Assembly: GCA_946481275.1 (NCBI GenBank)
Contig: CAMLMV010000039.1
Location: 1 to 59,101 of the forward strand
DNA: 59,101 nucleotides
DNA from: an uncultured Massilia sp.
GTDB taxonomy: Bacteria > Pseudomonadota > Gammaproteobacteria > Burkholderiales > Burkholderiaceae
Direction: 5' to 3'
A model generated the notes under the pieces. The model made no database searches and was not told where the DNA came from. It saw nothing but the letters and a program-made list of their open reading frames with translations. How positions within the stretch are numbered: the first letter of the stretch is position 1; each line of letters begins with the position of its first letter. Below are positions 20,959 to 30,294 of this stretch, piece after piece. Made by a program: the position numbers and the translations under genes.

Positions 20959-23262
20959 ATGGCCGAGAACGACACCGGGGGCCGTATCGCCCCGTACCCC
21001 AACCCCGCCGGCGGCTGGGGGGCGCTGAAATACGTGGCGCTGAACCTCGTCCGCGAACGGGTGGGCAGGAACAGCATCGGGACGCTGCTCGCGCAGAACC
21101 AGCCGGACGGCTTCGACTGCCCCGGCTGCGCGTGGCCCGACCGCGTCCATACGTCGACGTTCGAATTCTGCGAGAACGGCGTCAAGGCCGTGGCGGCGGA
21201 GGCGACGGGCAAGCGGGTACGGCCCGAGTTCTTCGCGCGCCACACGGTGACGGAACTGATGGCGCAAAGCGACTACGAACTGGAACAGCACGGCCGCCTG
21301 ACCGACCCGATGGTGTACGACCGCGCCACCGACAAGTACGTGCCCATCGCCTGGGACGACGCCTTCGCCCTCATCGCACGCCACCTGAATGCGCTGGACG
21401 ACCCGGACCGCGCGGCGTTCTACACGTCCGGCCGCGCCAGCAACGAGGCCGCGTTCCTGTACCAGCTGTTCGCGCGCATGGTCGGCACCAACAACTTCCC
21501 CGACTGTTCCAACATGTGCCACGAGGCGACGAGCCGCGGCCTGCCCGGCACGGTCGGCATCGGCAAGGGCACCGTCACGCTGGACGATTTCGACGAAGCC
21601 GACGCCATCCTGATCTTCGGCCAGAACCCGGCCACGAACCACCCGCGCATGATGGGCCTGCTGCGCGAGTGCGCGAAACGGGGCGCCGCCATCGTGTCGA
21701 TCAACCCGCTGAAGGAGCGCGGCCTGGAACGCTTCCAGGATCCGCAAAGCCCGGCCGAGATGCTCACCAATGCCAGCACGCCGATCAGCTCCATGTTCGT
21801 GCGCCCGCGCCTGTCCGGCGACCTGGCCCTCATCAAGGCCGTGGCCAAACGCGTGCTGGAACTGGACGACGACGCGCATGCCGCAGGCAACCCGCGCGTG
21901 CTCGACACGGCGTTCATCGACGCGCACACGACCGGCTTCGCCGCGTTCGCGGCCGACCTGCGCGCCGAGGACTGGGGCATGCTGCTGGAGGAATCGGGCG
22001 TGCCGCGCGCCGACATCGAACGCCTGGCGCGGCTGTACGCGAGTGCCGACCGCGTGATCGCGTGCTGGGGCATGGGCCTGACCCAGCACAAGCAGTCGGT
22101 GGCGGCCGTGCAGATGCTGTCCAACCTGATGATGATGCGCGGGCAGATCGGCCGCCGCGGCGCCGGCCTGTGCCCCGTGCGCGGGCACTCCAACGTGCAG
22201 GGCGACCGCACGGTCGGCATCGAGGAACGGCCGACCGGGGCGTTCCTCGACCGCCTTGGCCAGGTGTTCGACTTTTCTCCGCCGCGCCACCACGGGCTGG
22301 ACGTCGTGGCGACGATCCGCGGCATGGTGGACGGCCGCGTGAACGTGTTCGTCGGCCTGGGCGGCAACTTCGCGGCCGCCACGCCCGACACGCCGCTCAC
22401 GTGGGCCGGCCTGCGCCAGTGCGCGCTGACGGTGCAGGTGTCGACGAAGCTGAACCGCAGCCACCTCGTGCACGGCCGCGACGCGCTGATCCTGCCCACG
22501 CTGGGCCGCACGGAGATCGACCTGCAGGGCGGCGTGGCGCAGGGCGTGACGGTGGAAGACTCGATGAGCATGGTGCACATCTCGTACGGCATCAACCGCC
22601 CCGCGTCGCCCAACCTGCTGTCCGAAATCGCCATCGTCGCGCGCATGGCCCACGCCACGGTGGGCAGCGGCAAGGTGGACTGGCTGGCGCGCGCCGCCAA
22701 CTATGCGCTGATCCGCGACGACATCGAGAAGGTGTTCGACGATTTCTACGACTACAACGCGCGCGTGGCCAGGCCGGGCGGCTTCCACCTGCGCGTGGCG
22801 TCGCGCGAGCGCGCATGGGCTACGCCGAGCGCGCGCGCCCAGTTCGTCGTCAACGCGATCGACCGCGACACGGCCATCCACCGCGCCCGCGCCATCCACG
22901 GCGAGCGCCTGCTGACGATGATGACGACCCGCTCGCACGACCAGTACAACACGACCGTCTACGGCCTGGACGACCGCTATCGCGGCGTGTTCGGCATGCG
23001 CCGCGTCGTGTTCATCCACCGCGACGATCTCGCCATGCTGGGGCTGAAGGCCGGCGAGAAGGTCGACGTCACGAGCGTGTGGGACGACGGCGTGGAACGC
23101 CGCGCGGACGGCTTCCTGCTCGTCGAATACGACATCCCGCGCGGCTGTGTCGGCGCCTATTATCCGGAGACGAATCCGCTCGTGCCGCTGGACAGCGTGG
23201 CCGTCGGCGCGGGCACGCCGACGTCGAAGTCGATACCGGTGCTGCTGCACCCGGCGCGCTAA
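20959..23262 (+). CDS. YdeP/FdhF-type molybdopterin oxidoreductase alpha subunit
   Basis: The 767-residue protein belongs to the formate-dehydrogenase-H-like molybdopterin family, YdeP branch. Cys54 and Cys57 (DCPGCAWP) and Cys71 could ligate a single Fe-S cluster. Molybdopterin-binding regions include FYTSGRASNEAAFLYQLFA, ILIFGQNPATNHPRM and RRGAGLCPVRGHSNVQGDRT. Cys187, in NMCHEATS, sits where FdhF has its metal-ligating selenocysteine (my alignment by eye). There is no Tat or Sec signal, so it is cytoplasmic. E. coli YdeP is linked to acid resistance, but the substrate of the family is unknown. AAGGAGA precedes the ATG. No FdhD gene is adjacent. It overlaps the convergent GNAT gene by four bases. 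Confidence 0.88.
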   Translation: MAENDTGGRIAPYPNPAGGWGALKYVALNLVRERVGRNSIGTLLAQNQPDGFDCPGCAWPDRVHTSTFEFCENGVKAVAAEATGKRVRPEFFARHTVTELMAQSDYELEQHGRLTDPMVYDRATDKYVPIAWDDAFALIARHLNALDDPDRAAFYTSGRASNEAAFLYQLFARMVGTNNFPDCSNMCHEATSRGLPGTVGIGKGTVTLDDFDEADAILIFGQNPATNHPRMMGLLRECAKRGAAIVSINPLKERGLERFQDPQSPAEMLTNASTPISSMFVRPRLSGDLALIKAVAKRVLELDDDAHAAGNPRVLDTAFIDAHTTGFAAFAADLRAEDWGMLLEESGVPRADIERLARLYASADRVIACWGMGLTQHKQSVAAVQMLSNLMMMRGQIGRRGAGLCPVRGHSNVQGDRTVGIEERPTGAFLDRLGQVFDFSPPRHHGLDVVATIRGMVDGRVNVFVGLGGNFAAATPDTPLTWAGLRQCALTVQVSTKLNRSHLVHGRDALILPTLGRTEIDLQGGVAQGVTVEDSMSMVHISYGINRPASPNLLSEIAIVARMAHATVGSGKVDWLARAANYALIRDDIEKVFDDFYDYNARVARPGGFHLRVASRERAWATPSARAQFVVNAIDRDTAIHRARAIHGERLLTMMTTRSHDQYNTTVYGLDDRYRGVFGMRRVVFIHRDDLAMLGLKAGEKVDVTSVWDDGVERRADGFLLVEYDIPRGCVGAYYPETNPLVPLDSVAVGAGTPTSKSIPVLLHPAR

Positions 23263-23786
23263 CGCGCTGCCAGGCGCGCCAGCGCCGCGGGGATGCTTGC
23301 TGCCGGCAGCATGTAACGCGCATACGGCACGCCACGATTCGGCGGCAGGTCGTGCTCGCGCACGAAACCGATCGACGTGTACAGCCGCAGCGCCGTCGCC
23401 ATGATCGGGCTTGTGTGCAGTCCCACAGCGCGCGCGTCCGTACGCCGCGCCCGCTCGAGCGTGGCCGCGACGAGCGCGCGGCCGATGCCGCCGCCGCGCG
23501 CCGCCGGGTCGACGACCAGCATGCGGATCACCGACCAGTCGTCCGGATAGATCGCGCTGCGCGGCCGTCCGGGCCCCACGTGCACGACGGCCCCCGCGAT
23601 GCCGCCGGCGCGCGCGGCGACGAACAGGTCGCCGTCCGCGGCCAGGTCGGCCATGCGCCCGATGCCCGCGCTGAACGTGGGCCAGTCCTCGTAATCGCCC
23701 GCGTATTGCGCGAACGCGGCCAGCGCCACGGCGTTGACGCCGGCGCGGTCGGTCCCGATGTAGTCACGAATCGTCGTTGCCGTCAT
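23259..23786 (-). CDS. GNAT family N-acetyltransferase
   Basis: The 175-residue protein has the acetyl-CoA-binding motif MLVVDPAARGGGIGRALVAA followed by ALRLYTSIGFVRE, the usual motif A and B pattern of GNAT enzymes. The acceptor substrate cannot be told. Its ATG overlaps the stop codon of the upstream LysR gene by four bases (ATGA), so the two form a coupled pair that probably responds to the same signal. Its 3' end overlaps the convergent oxidoreductase gene by four bases. Confidence 0.85.
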   Translation of the reverse strand: MTATTIRDYIGTDRAGVNAVALAAFAQYAGDYEDWPTFSAGIGRMADLAADGDLFVAARAGGIAGAVVHVGPGRPRSAIYPDDWSVIRMLVVDPAARGGGIGRALVAATLERARRTDARAVGLHTSPIMATALRLYTSIGFVREHDLPPNRGVPYARYMLPAASIPAALARLAAR

Positions 23787-24703
23787 GCTGCCCTCCCCAT
23801 GTCGCCGTTATGCCACCACAGCTTCGGATTGTTGTCGGCCAGGTCGCGCAGCAGGTCCCACACGACTTTCACGCGGCGCAGGCGGTACAGGTCCGTCGGC
23901 GCCGCGAGCCAGAACGAGCGCTCCGCGTAGAAGCCCGGCAGCACGGGCACGAGCCGGCCGTCGTCCGGCACGGCGTACGGCGGCGCCATCATGAGGCCCA
24001 TGCCCAGCGACGCGGCCTCGATCTGCGCCGTCATGCCCGAGCAGCACAGCCGGCGGCGCGGCGTGAACCCGAGTTCGTTCAGATACGACAGCTCGCGGCT
24101 CGCGAGGCGGTCCTGCACGTAGTCGACGAAGTCGTGGCGCTCCAGGTCCGCGTGCGTGCGGATCGGCGGGTGCTTCGCCATGTACGTGGGCGACGCGTAC
24201 AGGTAGAAACGGAAGGAGGCGAGCCGGGTGACCATGTAGCGCCCCGTCGACGGCGGGTCGAGCATGACGCCGAGATCCGCCTCGCGGTTGGCAAGGTTGG
24301 CGAAGCGCGGCAGGGCCAGCAGGTCGATCGACAGGTCGGGATGGTCCTCGAACAGTTTCACCAGCAGGGGCGCGACGACCCGCGTGCCGAACACCTCCGG
24401 TATGCCCAGCCGCACGACGCCGGCCGCCGCCACCTCCGCGCCGCCCAGCTGCTCGGTGGCCGCGAGCGCCGCGCCTTCCATCGCCTCGGCATGCGGCAGC
24501 AGGGCCTGGCCCATCTCCGTCAGCTCGTAGCCTTCGCGCGACCGGTCGAACAGCGTCGTGCCCAGTTGCTGCTCGAGGCGGTCGATGCGGCGCGCCACCG
24601 TGGTGTGCTCCACGTCCAGGCGGCGCGACGCCCCGGACAGGGTGCCGGCGCGCGCCAGCTCCAGGAAAAACCGCAGGTCCGTCCATTCCGGCAGGCTGTG
24701 CAT
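23783..24703 (-). CDS. LysR family transcriptional regulator
   Basis: The 306-residue regulator has an N-terminal winged helix-turn-helix (residues 5-65, with GTLSGASRRLDVEHTTVARRI and LFDRSREGYELTEMG). A periplasmic-binding-protein-like effector domain follows. It is transcribed divergently from the TonB receptor and uptake operon across a 345-bp region that contains two matching palindromes, and it is translationally coupled to the GNAT gene. LysR regulators usually control the divergent gene, so the uptake operon is its likely target. The effector is unknown. Confidence 0.9.
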   Translation of the reverse strand: MHSLPEWTDLRFFLELARAGTLSGASRRLDVEHTTVARRIDRLEQQLGTTLFDRSREGYELTEMGQALLPHAEAMEGAALAATEQLGGAEVAAAGVVRLGIPEVFGTRVVAPLLVKLFEDHPDLSIDLLALPRFANLANREADLGVMLDPPSTGRYMVTRLASFRFYLYASPTYMAKHPPIRTHADLERHDFVDYVQDRLASRELSYLNELGFTPRRRLCCSGMTAQIEAASLGMGLMMAPPYAVPDDGRLVPVLPGFYAERSFWLAAPTDLYRLRRVKVVWDLLRDLADNNPKLWWHNGDMGRAA

Positions 24704-24797
24704 GTGTGTCTCCCCCGTTCCTCCGACCCGTCACGCATGGGATCGCCATTCGCTGCGGCTTTTTCGGGAACCGTTGTTTGATATCAAGGTGACATAT

Positions 24798-24813
24798 TGT
24801 GCACCAGTGCACA
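24798..24813. promoter_or_regulatory. Palindromic operator candidate 1
   Basis: TGTGCAC-CA-GTGCACA is a perfect 7+2+7 palindrome, 95 bp upstream of the LysR start codon. It matches the second site at 24929 in the pattern TGTGCA(N4)TGCACA. A half-site ATGCACA lies between them at 24849-24855. Confidence 0.6.
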
Positions 24814-24928
24814 TTGCCGCTGCAACGTTTTCGGAATACGGCTTGCGTATGCACAGCAAACCCGTTTTCCGGACGTCGCGACACGCCGCGCCCTCTGGCG
24901 CCGCCCCTTACGGGACGTCCCGCGGCGT

Positions 24929-24944
24929 TGTGCATAAATGCACA
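24929..24944. promoter_or_regulatory. Palindromic operator candidate 2
   Basis: TGTGCAT-AA-ATGCACA is a perfect 7+2+7 palindrome, about 105 bp upstream of the TonB receptor start. It lies 131 bp from site 1, which would suit looping between two dimers. Apart from the two palindromes and the half-site, I see no gene in the 24704-25048 region. Confidence 0.6.
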
Positions 24945-25048
24945 CCCTGTGGGCGCGGCGTTGTCTTTTCAGCCAAATTCATCCGAGGCACACTGTGATG
25001 CATGCGAAGACTGAACGCATGACACCACAACAAAATCAGGAGACCTCA

Positions 25049-27331
25049 ATGCGTCTTAGCAAGAAGAAACAGCAGCTGATCCAGCGCTCGGCTGCCGCCC
25101 TGCTCGTCCTGTCCGGCGGTGCCGCCGGTGCCGCGCACGCCCAGGATGCGGGCAGCGCCAGCGGTGCCGTCGCCGCACCGGAAGGCAATATCGAGAAAGT
25201 CGTCGTCACCGCGCGCCGGCGCGAGGAAACGCTGCAGGATGTCCCGGTGTCCGTTACTGCGTTCAGCGCCGACCAGCTCTCCAAGCAGGCCGTCCCCGAC
25301 GTCGTCGCCCTGGCGACGGCACTGCCGAACACCACCCTGAAGGCGTCGCGCGCCACCAACTCGACGCTGACGGCCTTCATCCGCGGCGTGGGCCAGGCCG
25401 ACCCGCTGGCGGGCTTCGAATCCGGCGTCGGCATCTACCTGGACGACGTCTACCTGGCCCGCCCGCAAGGCGCCGTGGCCGACATCTACGACGTCGAGCG
25501 CATCGAGGTGCTGCGCGGTCCGCAGGGCACGCTGTACGGCCGCAACACCATCGGCGGCGCCGTCAAGTACGTGACCCGCAAGCTGGCCCCGAAGACAGAC
25601 GTGCGCCTGCGCGGCACCCTGGGCAACTACCAGGAACGCGACGCGGTCATCACGGCCAGCACGCCCGTGGGCGAGCAGCTGCGCGTGGGCGGCACGGTTG
25701 CCCGCTTCAAGCACGGCGGCTACGGCACGAACCTGTTCGACGGCTCGCCGAACTACGACAAGGACCTGAAGGCCGCGCGCCTGTCGGCCGAATGGACGCC
25801 GACGCCCGACCTGTTCATCCGCCTCGCCGGCGACATCACGCAGGACGATTCGCATCCGAAGAACGGCCACCGCCTCATCGTGGGCCGCACGAGCGGCGCG
25901 CCGATCCTGTCCAACGTGTACGACTCGAATGCCGAGATGCTGACCGCCCTCGGCCACAAGCAGTCGGTGCGCCAGCACGGCGTCGCCGCCACGGTCGAAT
26001 GGAACGTGTCACCCGAGCTGACGTTCAAGTCGATCACCGCGCAGCGCCAGGACAAATCGTGGGCGCCGATCGACTTCGACTCCCTGCCCGTCGTCGACAT
26101 GGAAGTGCCGGCGCTGTACACGAACCGCCAGTTCAGCCAGGAATTCAACCTGACCTACACGGGTCCGAAGATCCAGGGCGTGGCCGGCGTCTACTACATC
26201 GACGCGAACGCGTACAACAAGTTCGACACGATCCTCGCGGGCGCCGTCCCGACCAGCACCTTCACGAGCGGCAACATCGACACGAAGGCGTGGGCCGCGT
26301 ACGCCGACGGCAGCTACAACCTGACCGATGTGCTGCAGCTGTCGCTGGGCGGCCGCTACACGGTGGACAAGCGCGAGGCCGACATCTACCGCCAGATCTA
26401 CCTGGGCCAGAAAGGCACGCCGGAGATGGGCAACCCGGGCGCGATCCTGTTCCGCACCGACACCGACCTGCGCGGCCTGGAGCGCGAGGACAAGAAGTTC
26501 ACCCCGCGCATCGCGCTGAACTGGAAGGCGCTGCCGAACCAGAACGTGTACGCGTCGTACTCGAAGGGCTTCAAGGGCGGCGGCTTCGACCCGCGCACAA
26601 ACGTGGTCGGCACGAAGATCCCGCTGACGCAGGCCCGGGCCGGCTACAAGCCCGAGACGATCGGCACCTATGAACTGGGCCTGAAATCGTCGTTCAACGG
26701 CGGCCGCATCACGACCAATACGGCCGTGTTCTACAGCGACTACAAGGACGTGCAGATCCCGGGCTCGGTGGCGATCGACACGAACGGCGACGGCAAGGAC
26801 GACAGCTTCGCGGGCATTACGACCAACGCCGGCAAGGCCAAGATCAAGGGCTTCGAATTCGAGGCCGTGGCCCACCTGACGAAGGAATTCTCGCTGTCCG
26901 GCATGTACAGCTACATCGACGCCAAGTACAACGAGTACATCGTGGCGGGCGTGAACGTGGCCGACCAGCGCCACTTCCAGAATACGCCGCGCAACTCGGC
27001 GAACCTGCGCGCCACCTACGAGGTGCCGATGCCGCTGGCGGGCTACAACGGCCGCCTGTCGCTGATCGGCAGCGCGTCGTACCGCGGCCAGACATACCAG
27101 TTCGAGACCCCGTCCGTCATCGACCAGGACGCGTACAAGCTGTATGACGCCAGCATCGTCTGGACCCGCGCCGACGGCAAGATCCGCGCCGGCATCCACG
27201 GCAAGAACCTGTCGGACGTGCACTACAAGACGGCGGGCTACCTGTTCCCGACGCTGGGCAACGAAGGCACGCTGACCGCCTTCTACGGTGCTCCGCGCAC
27301 CGTGCAGGGGACGATCGAGTACCGCTTCTGA
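25049..27331 (+). CDS. TonB-dependent outer-membrane receptor
   Basis: The 760-residue receptor has a signal peptide (basic MRLSKKKQQL, a hydrophobic run and AAHAQ). A TonB-box-like KVVVTARRRE follows, then a plug domain with the typical VPVSVTAFSADQL, FIRGVGQ and VERIEVLRGPQGTLYGRNTIGG. A beta-barrel ends in the aromatic terminus GTIEYRF. The style matches iron-pirin/CirA-like receptors that often carry organic substrates rather than siderophores. The ATG at 25049 has AGGAG six bases upstream; the longer frame from 24938 would overlap the second palindrome. It is the first gene of a run that continues through a hydrolase and a Liv-type ABC transporter. The substrate is unknown. Confidence 0.92.
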   Translation: MRLSKKKQQLIQRSAAALLVLSGGAAGAAHAQDAGSASGAVAAPEGNIEKVVVTARRREETLQDVPVSVTAFSADQLSKQAVPDVVALATALPNTTLKASRATNSTLTAFIRGVGQADPLAGFESGVGIYLDDVYLARPQGAVADIYDVERIEVLRGPQGTLYGRNTIGGAVKYVTRKLAPKTDVRLRGTLGNYQERDAVITASTPVGEQLRVGGTVARFKHGGYGTNLFDGSPNYDKDLKAARLSAEWTPTPDLFIRLAGDITQDDSHPKNGHRLIVGRTSGAPILSNVYDSNAEMLTALGHKQSVRQHGVAATVEWNVSPELTFKSITAQRQDKSWAPIDFDSLPVVDMEVPALYTNRQFSQEFNLTYTGPKIQGVAGVYYIDANAYNKFDTILAGAVPTSTFTSGNIDTKAWAAYADGSYNLTDVLQLSLGGRYTVDKREADIYRQIYLGQKGTPEMGNPGAILFRTDTDLRGLEREDKKFTPRIALNWKALPNQNVYASYSKGFKGGGFDPRTNVVGTKIPLTQARAGYKPETIGTYELGLKSSFNGGRITTNTAVFYSDYKDVQIPGSVAIDTNGDGKDDSFAGITTNAGKAKIKGFEFEAVAHLTKEFSLSGMYSYIDAKYNEYIVAGVNVADQRHFQNTPRNSANLRATYEVPMPLAGYNGRLSLIGSASYRGQTYQFETPSVIDQDAYKLYDASIVWTRADGKIRAGIHGKNLSDVHYKTAGYLFPTLGNEGTLTAFYGAPRTVQGTIEYRF

Positions 27332-27342
27332 CCCGCCCCACC

Positions 27343-27367
27343 GCGTGGCCGGCCCGCCCGGCCACGC
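27343..27367 (+). promoter_or_regulatory. Strong 10-bp hairpin after the TonB receptor gene
   Basis: GCGTGGCCGG (27343-27352) pairs perfectly with CCGGCCACGC (27358-27367) across a 5-base loop, 12 bases after the receptor stop codon. No T-tract follows, so it is not a normal intrinsic terminator. It may stabilise the receptor message or partly attenuate the downstream genes. Confidence 0.5.
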
Positions 27368-27423
27368 ACCCCACACCGGCATCCGCCGCACTACCGGACA
27401 TCGAACGACAGGATATCGCCAGC

Positions 27424-28296
27424 GTGGCCAATTACACCTCCATCCGCTATACGAGCAACGACGGCCTCGCGCTGCATGCGCGGGATTACGCCGCCGACGG
27501 CGCGTGCGTCCGCCTGCCCGTGATCTGCATCCACGGGCTGACGCGCAACGCGTCCGACTTCGACGAGTTCGCGCCGCTCGTCGCCCGCCAGGGCCGGCGC
27601 GTGCTAGCGCTCGACGTGCGCGGCCGCGGCGAATCGCAACGCGATCCGAATCCCGACAACTACACCCCGGGCGTGTACGCCGGGGACGTCGCCCGGTTCA
27701 TGGCGGGCCTGAACATCCCGCGCGCCGTGTTCGTCGGCACGTCGATGGGCGGCCTGATCACGATGACCTTGGCCGCGAAGCACATCGACCTGATCGCCGC
27801 CGCGGTGATCAACGACATCGGCCCCGTGATCTCGGAAAAGGGCCTGGCGCGCATCGCCGGCTACGCGGGCAGGACAGCCGCCGTGGACTCGTGGGCCGAT
27901 GCCGCCGGATGCATCCGCGACATCAACGCCTGCGCGTTTCCGGACAACAGCGACGCCGACTGGGACAAATGGGCGCGCCGCGCCTTCGCCCCGGACGCCG
28001 CCGGCCGCCTGGCGCCACGCTACGACCCGAATATTGCGATCGCGCTGCAAACCGGTAAACTCAGGCCGACGTCGCTGTCGCTGCGGATGGCGTTCCGCAA
28101 ACTCACGCAGGAACGCCCCGTATTGCTCGTGCGCGGCGCGCTGTCGGACCTGCTCGAAGAACGCCAGGCCGCATGGATGCGGCGCGCGGCGCCGGCGATG
28201 GCCTGCGTCGAAGTCCCGAACGTGGGCCATGCCCCGATGCTGACGGAACCGGTCGCACTGGATGCGATCCTCAAGTTCCTGGCAGACGTACCTTAA
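27424..28296 (+). CDS. Alpha/beta hydrolase
   Basis: The 290-residue cytoplasmic hydrolase has the oxyanion region ICIHGLTRNASDF and a nucleophile elbow GTSMGG with Ser107. The probable acid is Asp242 (RGALSDLLEE) and the catalytic His is His269 (VPNVGHAPML). It has no signal peptide. The start is a GTG with a weak upstream CAGGAT. It lies between the receptor and the substrate-binding protein and probably opens an ester, lactone or similar bond after or during import, but the substrate cannot be named. It ends 16 bp before the next gene. Confidence 0.88.
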   Translation: MANYTSIRYTSNDGLALHARDYAADGACVRLPVICIHGLTRNASDFDEFAPLVARQGRRVLALDVRGRGESQRDPNPDNYTPGVYAGDVARFMAGLNIPRAVFVGTSMGGLITMTLAAKHIDLIAAAVINDIGPVISEKGLARIAGYAGRTAAVDSWADAAGCIRDINACAFPDNSDADWDKWARRAFAPDAAGRLAPRYDPNIAIALQTGKLRPTSLSLRMAFRKLTQERPVLLVRGALSDLLEERQAAWMRRAAPAMACVEVPNVGHAPMLTEPVALDAILKFLADVP

Positions 28297-28312
28297 TAAA
28301 CAAGGAGACGAG

Positions 28313-29506
28313 ATGAAACACATCAAACCCATTCCCCTGGCCCTGTTCGCCGCCTTCGCCATGACGGCGGCCGGCGCCGCCCTGGCCGCCCCCGACCTGA
28401 AAGTCGCCCTCATCGCCGGCAAGACGGGCCAGCTGGAATCCTATGCCAAGGAAACGGAAACGGGCTTCATGCTGGGCCTCGAATACCTCACCGGCGGCAA
28501 GATGGAAATCAACGGCCGCAAGCTGAAGGTGATCGTCAAGGACGACCAGGGCAAGCCTGACCTCTCGCGCACGCTGCTGGCCGAGGCTTATGGCGACGAC
28601 AAGGCCGACATCGCCGTCGGCACCACGTCGTCCGGCGCGGCGCTCGCGATGCTGCCCGTCGCGAAGGAATACAAGAAGGTGCTGATCGTCGAACCGGCCG
28701 TGGCCGACGAGATCACCGGCGCCAAGTGGAACAAGTACATCTTCCGCACCGCGCGCAATTCGATGCAGGATGCGCTGGCCGCGGCGTCCACGCTGAAGAA
28801 CGGCAGCGTCGCCTTCCTCGCGCAGGATTACGCGTTCGGCCGCGACGCCATCAAGGCCGGCAAGGAAGCGCTGGCCGCCACGGGCAGCAAGGCGAATGTC
28901 GTGCACGAGGAATACGCGCCCGCCGCCGCGACCGACTTCACGGCGCCCACGCAGCGCCTGTTCGATGCATTGAAAGACAAGCCGCAGCCGCGCGTGCTGG
29001 CGATCGTCTGGGCCGGCCCGAACCCGATGAACAAGATCGCGGACATGAAGCCGGAACGCTACGGCATCTCGCTGGCTCCGGGCGGCAACATCCTGCCCGT
29101 GATGAAGACGTGGAAGGCGTACGCCGGCACGGAAGGCACCATCAATTACTACTACGGCTTCCCGAAGAACAAGATGAACGACTGGCTGGTGGCCGAGCAC
29201 ACGAAGCGCTACAAGGTCCCGCCCGACATGTTCACGGCGGGCGGCATGGCGGCGGCTGCGGCCGTCGTCGCGGCGCTGCAGAAGGTTCCGTCGGGGAATG
29301 GCGACCAGATGGCGGCGGCGATGGAGGGCATGTCGTTCGAGACGCCGAAGGGATTGATGACGTTCCGCAAGGAAGACCACCAGGCGCTGCAGCCGATGTA
29401 CCACTTCCGCATCAAGAAGGACCAGAAGAACGAATGGGACCTGCTGGAACTGGTGCGCGAAATCCCGGCCAGCGAGCTGCCGCTGCCCGTCCGGAACAAA
29501 CGCTGA
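28313..29506 (+). CDS. Liv-type ABC transporter substrate-binding protein
   Basis: The 397-residue periplasmic protein has a signal peptide (PLALFAAFAMTAAGAALA) and the type I binding-protein fold of the LivK/amide-binding family: KVALIAGKTGQLESYAKE, VKDDQGKPDLSRTL, VGTTSSGAALAMLPVAKEY and FLAQDYAFGRDA. It feeds the LivG/F/H/M-like genes that follow. AAGGAGACG lies just before the ATG. Members of this family bind branched-chain amino acids but also amides, aromatic acids and other small acids. The operon context argues for a hydrolysis product rather than a plain amino acid. Confidence 0.9.
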   Translation: MKHIKPIPLALFAAFAMTAAGAALAAPDLKVALIAGKTGQLESYAKETETGFMLGLEYLTGGKMEINGRKLKVIVKDDQGKPDLSRTLLAEAYGDDKADIAVGTTSSGAALAMLPVAKEYKKVLIVEPAVADEITGAKWNKYIFRTARNSMQDALAAASTLKNGSVAFLAQDYAFGRDAIKAGKEALAATGSKANVVHEEYAPAAATDFTAPTQRLFDALKDKPQPRVLAIVWAGPNPMNKIADMKPERYGISLAPGGNILPVMKTWKAYAGTEGTINYYYGFPKNKMNDWLVAEHTKRYKVPPDMFTAGGMAAAAAVVAALQKVPSGNGDQMAAAMEGMSFETPKGLMTFRKEDHQALQPMYHFRIKKDQKNEWDLLELVREIPASELPLPVRNKR

Positions 29507-29507
29507 C

Positions 29508-30272
29508 ATGACCGCCACGCCATCGCTCGCCACACGCGACCTGACCATCCGCTTCGGCGGCCACGTGGCCGTCGACGCGGTGACGGCCGAGTTTTATCCG
29601 GGCACGCTGACCGTGATCGTGGGCCCGAACGGCGCCGGCAAGACGACGTACTTCAACCTCGTATCCGGCCAGTTGCCGGCGACGTCCGGCAGCGTGTTCG
29701 TGGGCGGCCAGGACGTGACCCGGCTCGGCCCGGCACGCCGCACGCGCCTGGGCGTCGGGCGCGCGTTCCAGCTGACGAACCTGTTCCCCTACCTCACCGT
29801 GCTGGAAAACGTGCGGCTCGCGGTGCAGAGCCGCGCCGGCATCGGCATGAGCATGCTGTCGCTGTGGTTCGGCCACAAGGAAATCATCCAGCGCGCGGAG
29901 CACTATCTCGAGCGCGTTTCGATGATCGGCAAGCGCGCTTCCCTGGTCGGCACGCTGTCGCACGGCGACCAGCGCAAGCTGGAGGTGGCGATCCTGCTCG
30001 CGCTGGAGCCGTCCATCCTGATGTTCGACGAACCCACGGCCGGCATGAGCGTCGATGAGGTGCCCGTCGTGCTCGACCTGATCCACCAGGTCAAGGCCGA
30101 GCGCAACAGGACCGTGCTGCTCGTCGAGCACAAGATGGACGTCGTGCGCGCACTGGCCGACCGCATCATCGTGCTGCACAACGGCACGCTGGTGGCGGAC
30201 GGCCAGCCGGCCGAGGTGATGCAATCGAAAATCGTGCAGGAGGCCTATCTTGGCACCCCCGAACCCGCGTGA
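29508..30272 (+). CDS. Branched-chain-type ABC transporter ATPase (LivG-like)
   Basis: The 254-residue ATPase has Walker A GPNGAGKTTYFN, the LivG-like insertion GRAFQLTNLFPYLTVLENV, a divergent signature (SHGDQRKLEVAILL in place of LSGGQ) and Walker B MFDEPTAGMS. It begins one base after the stop codon of the binding protein. It is one of the two cytoplasmic ATPases of the importer. Confidence 0.92.
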   Translation: MTATPSLATRDLTIRFGGHVAVDAVTAEFYPGTLTVIVGPNGAGKTTYFNLVSGQLPATSGSVFVGGQDVTRLGPARRTRLGVGRAFQLTNLFPYLTVLENVRLAVQSRAGIGMSMLSLWFGHKEIIQRAEHYLERVSMIGKRASLVGTLSHGDQRKLEVAILLALEPSILMFDEPTAGMSVDEVPVVLDLIHQVKAERNRTVLLVEHKMDVVRALADRIIVLHNGTLVADGQPAEVMQSKIVQEAYLGTPEPA

Positions 30273-30294
30273 CGACCTGAGAGCGACGCTGCCC

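Noticed and set aside
20823..23930. Plus-strand alternative frame over the YdeP-type gene
   Set aside because: Arg/Gly/Pro-rich shadow in a different frame from the molybdopterin oxidoreductase motifs.
25049..27331. TonB receptor as the B12 receptor BtuB of the riboswitch operon
   Set aside because: It is 5.6 kb away, on the other strand, has no riboswitch upstream, and heads its own operon with different putative operators.
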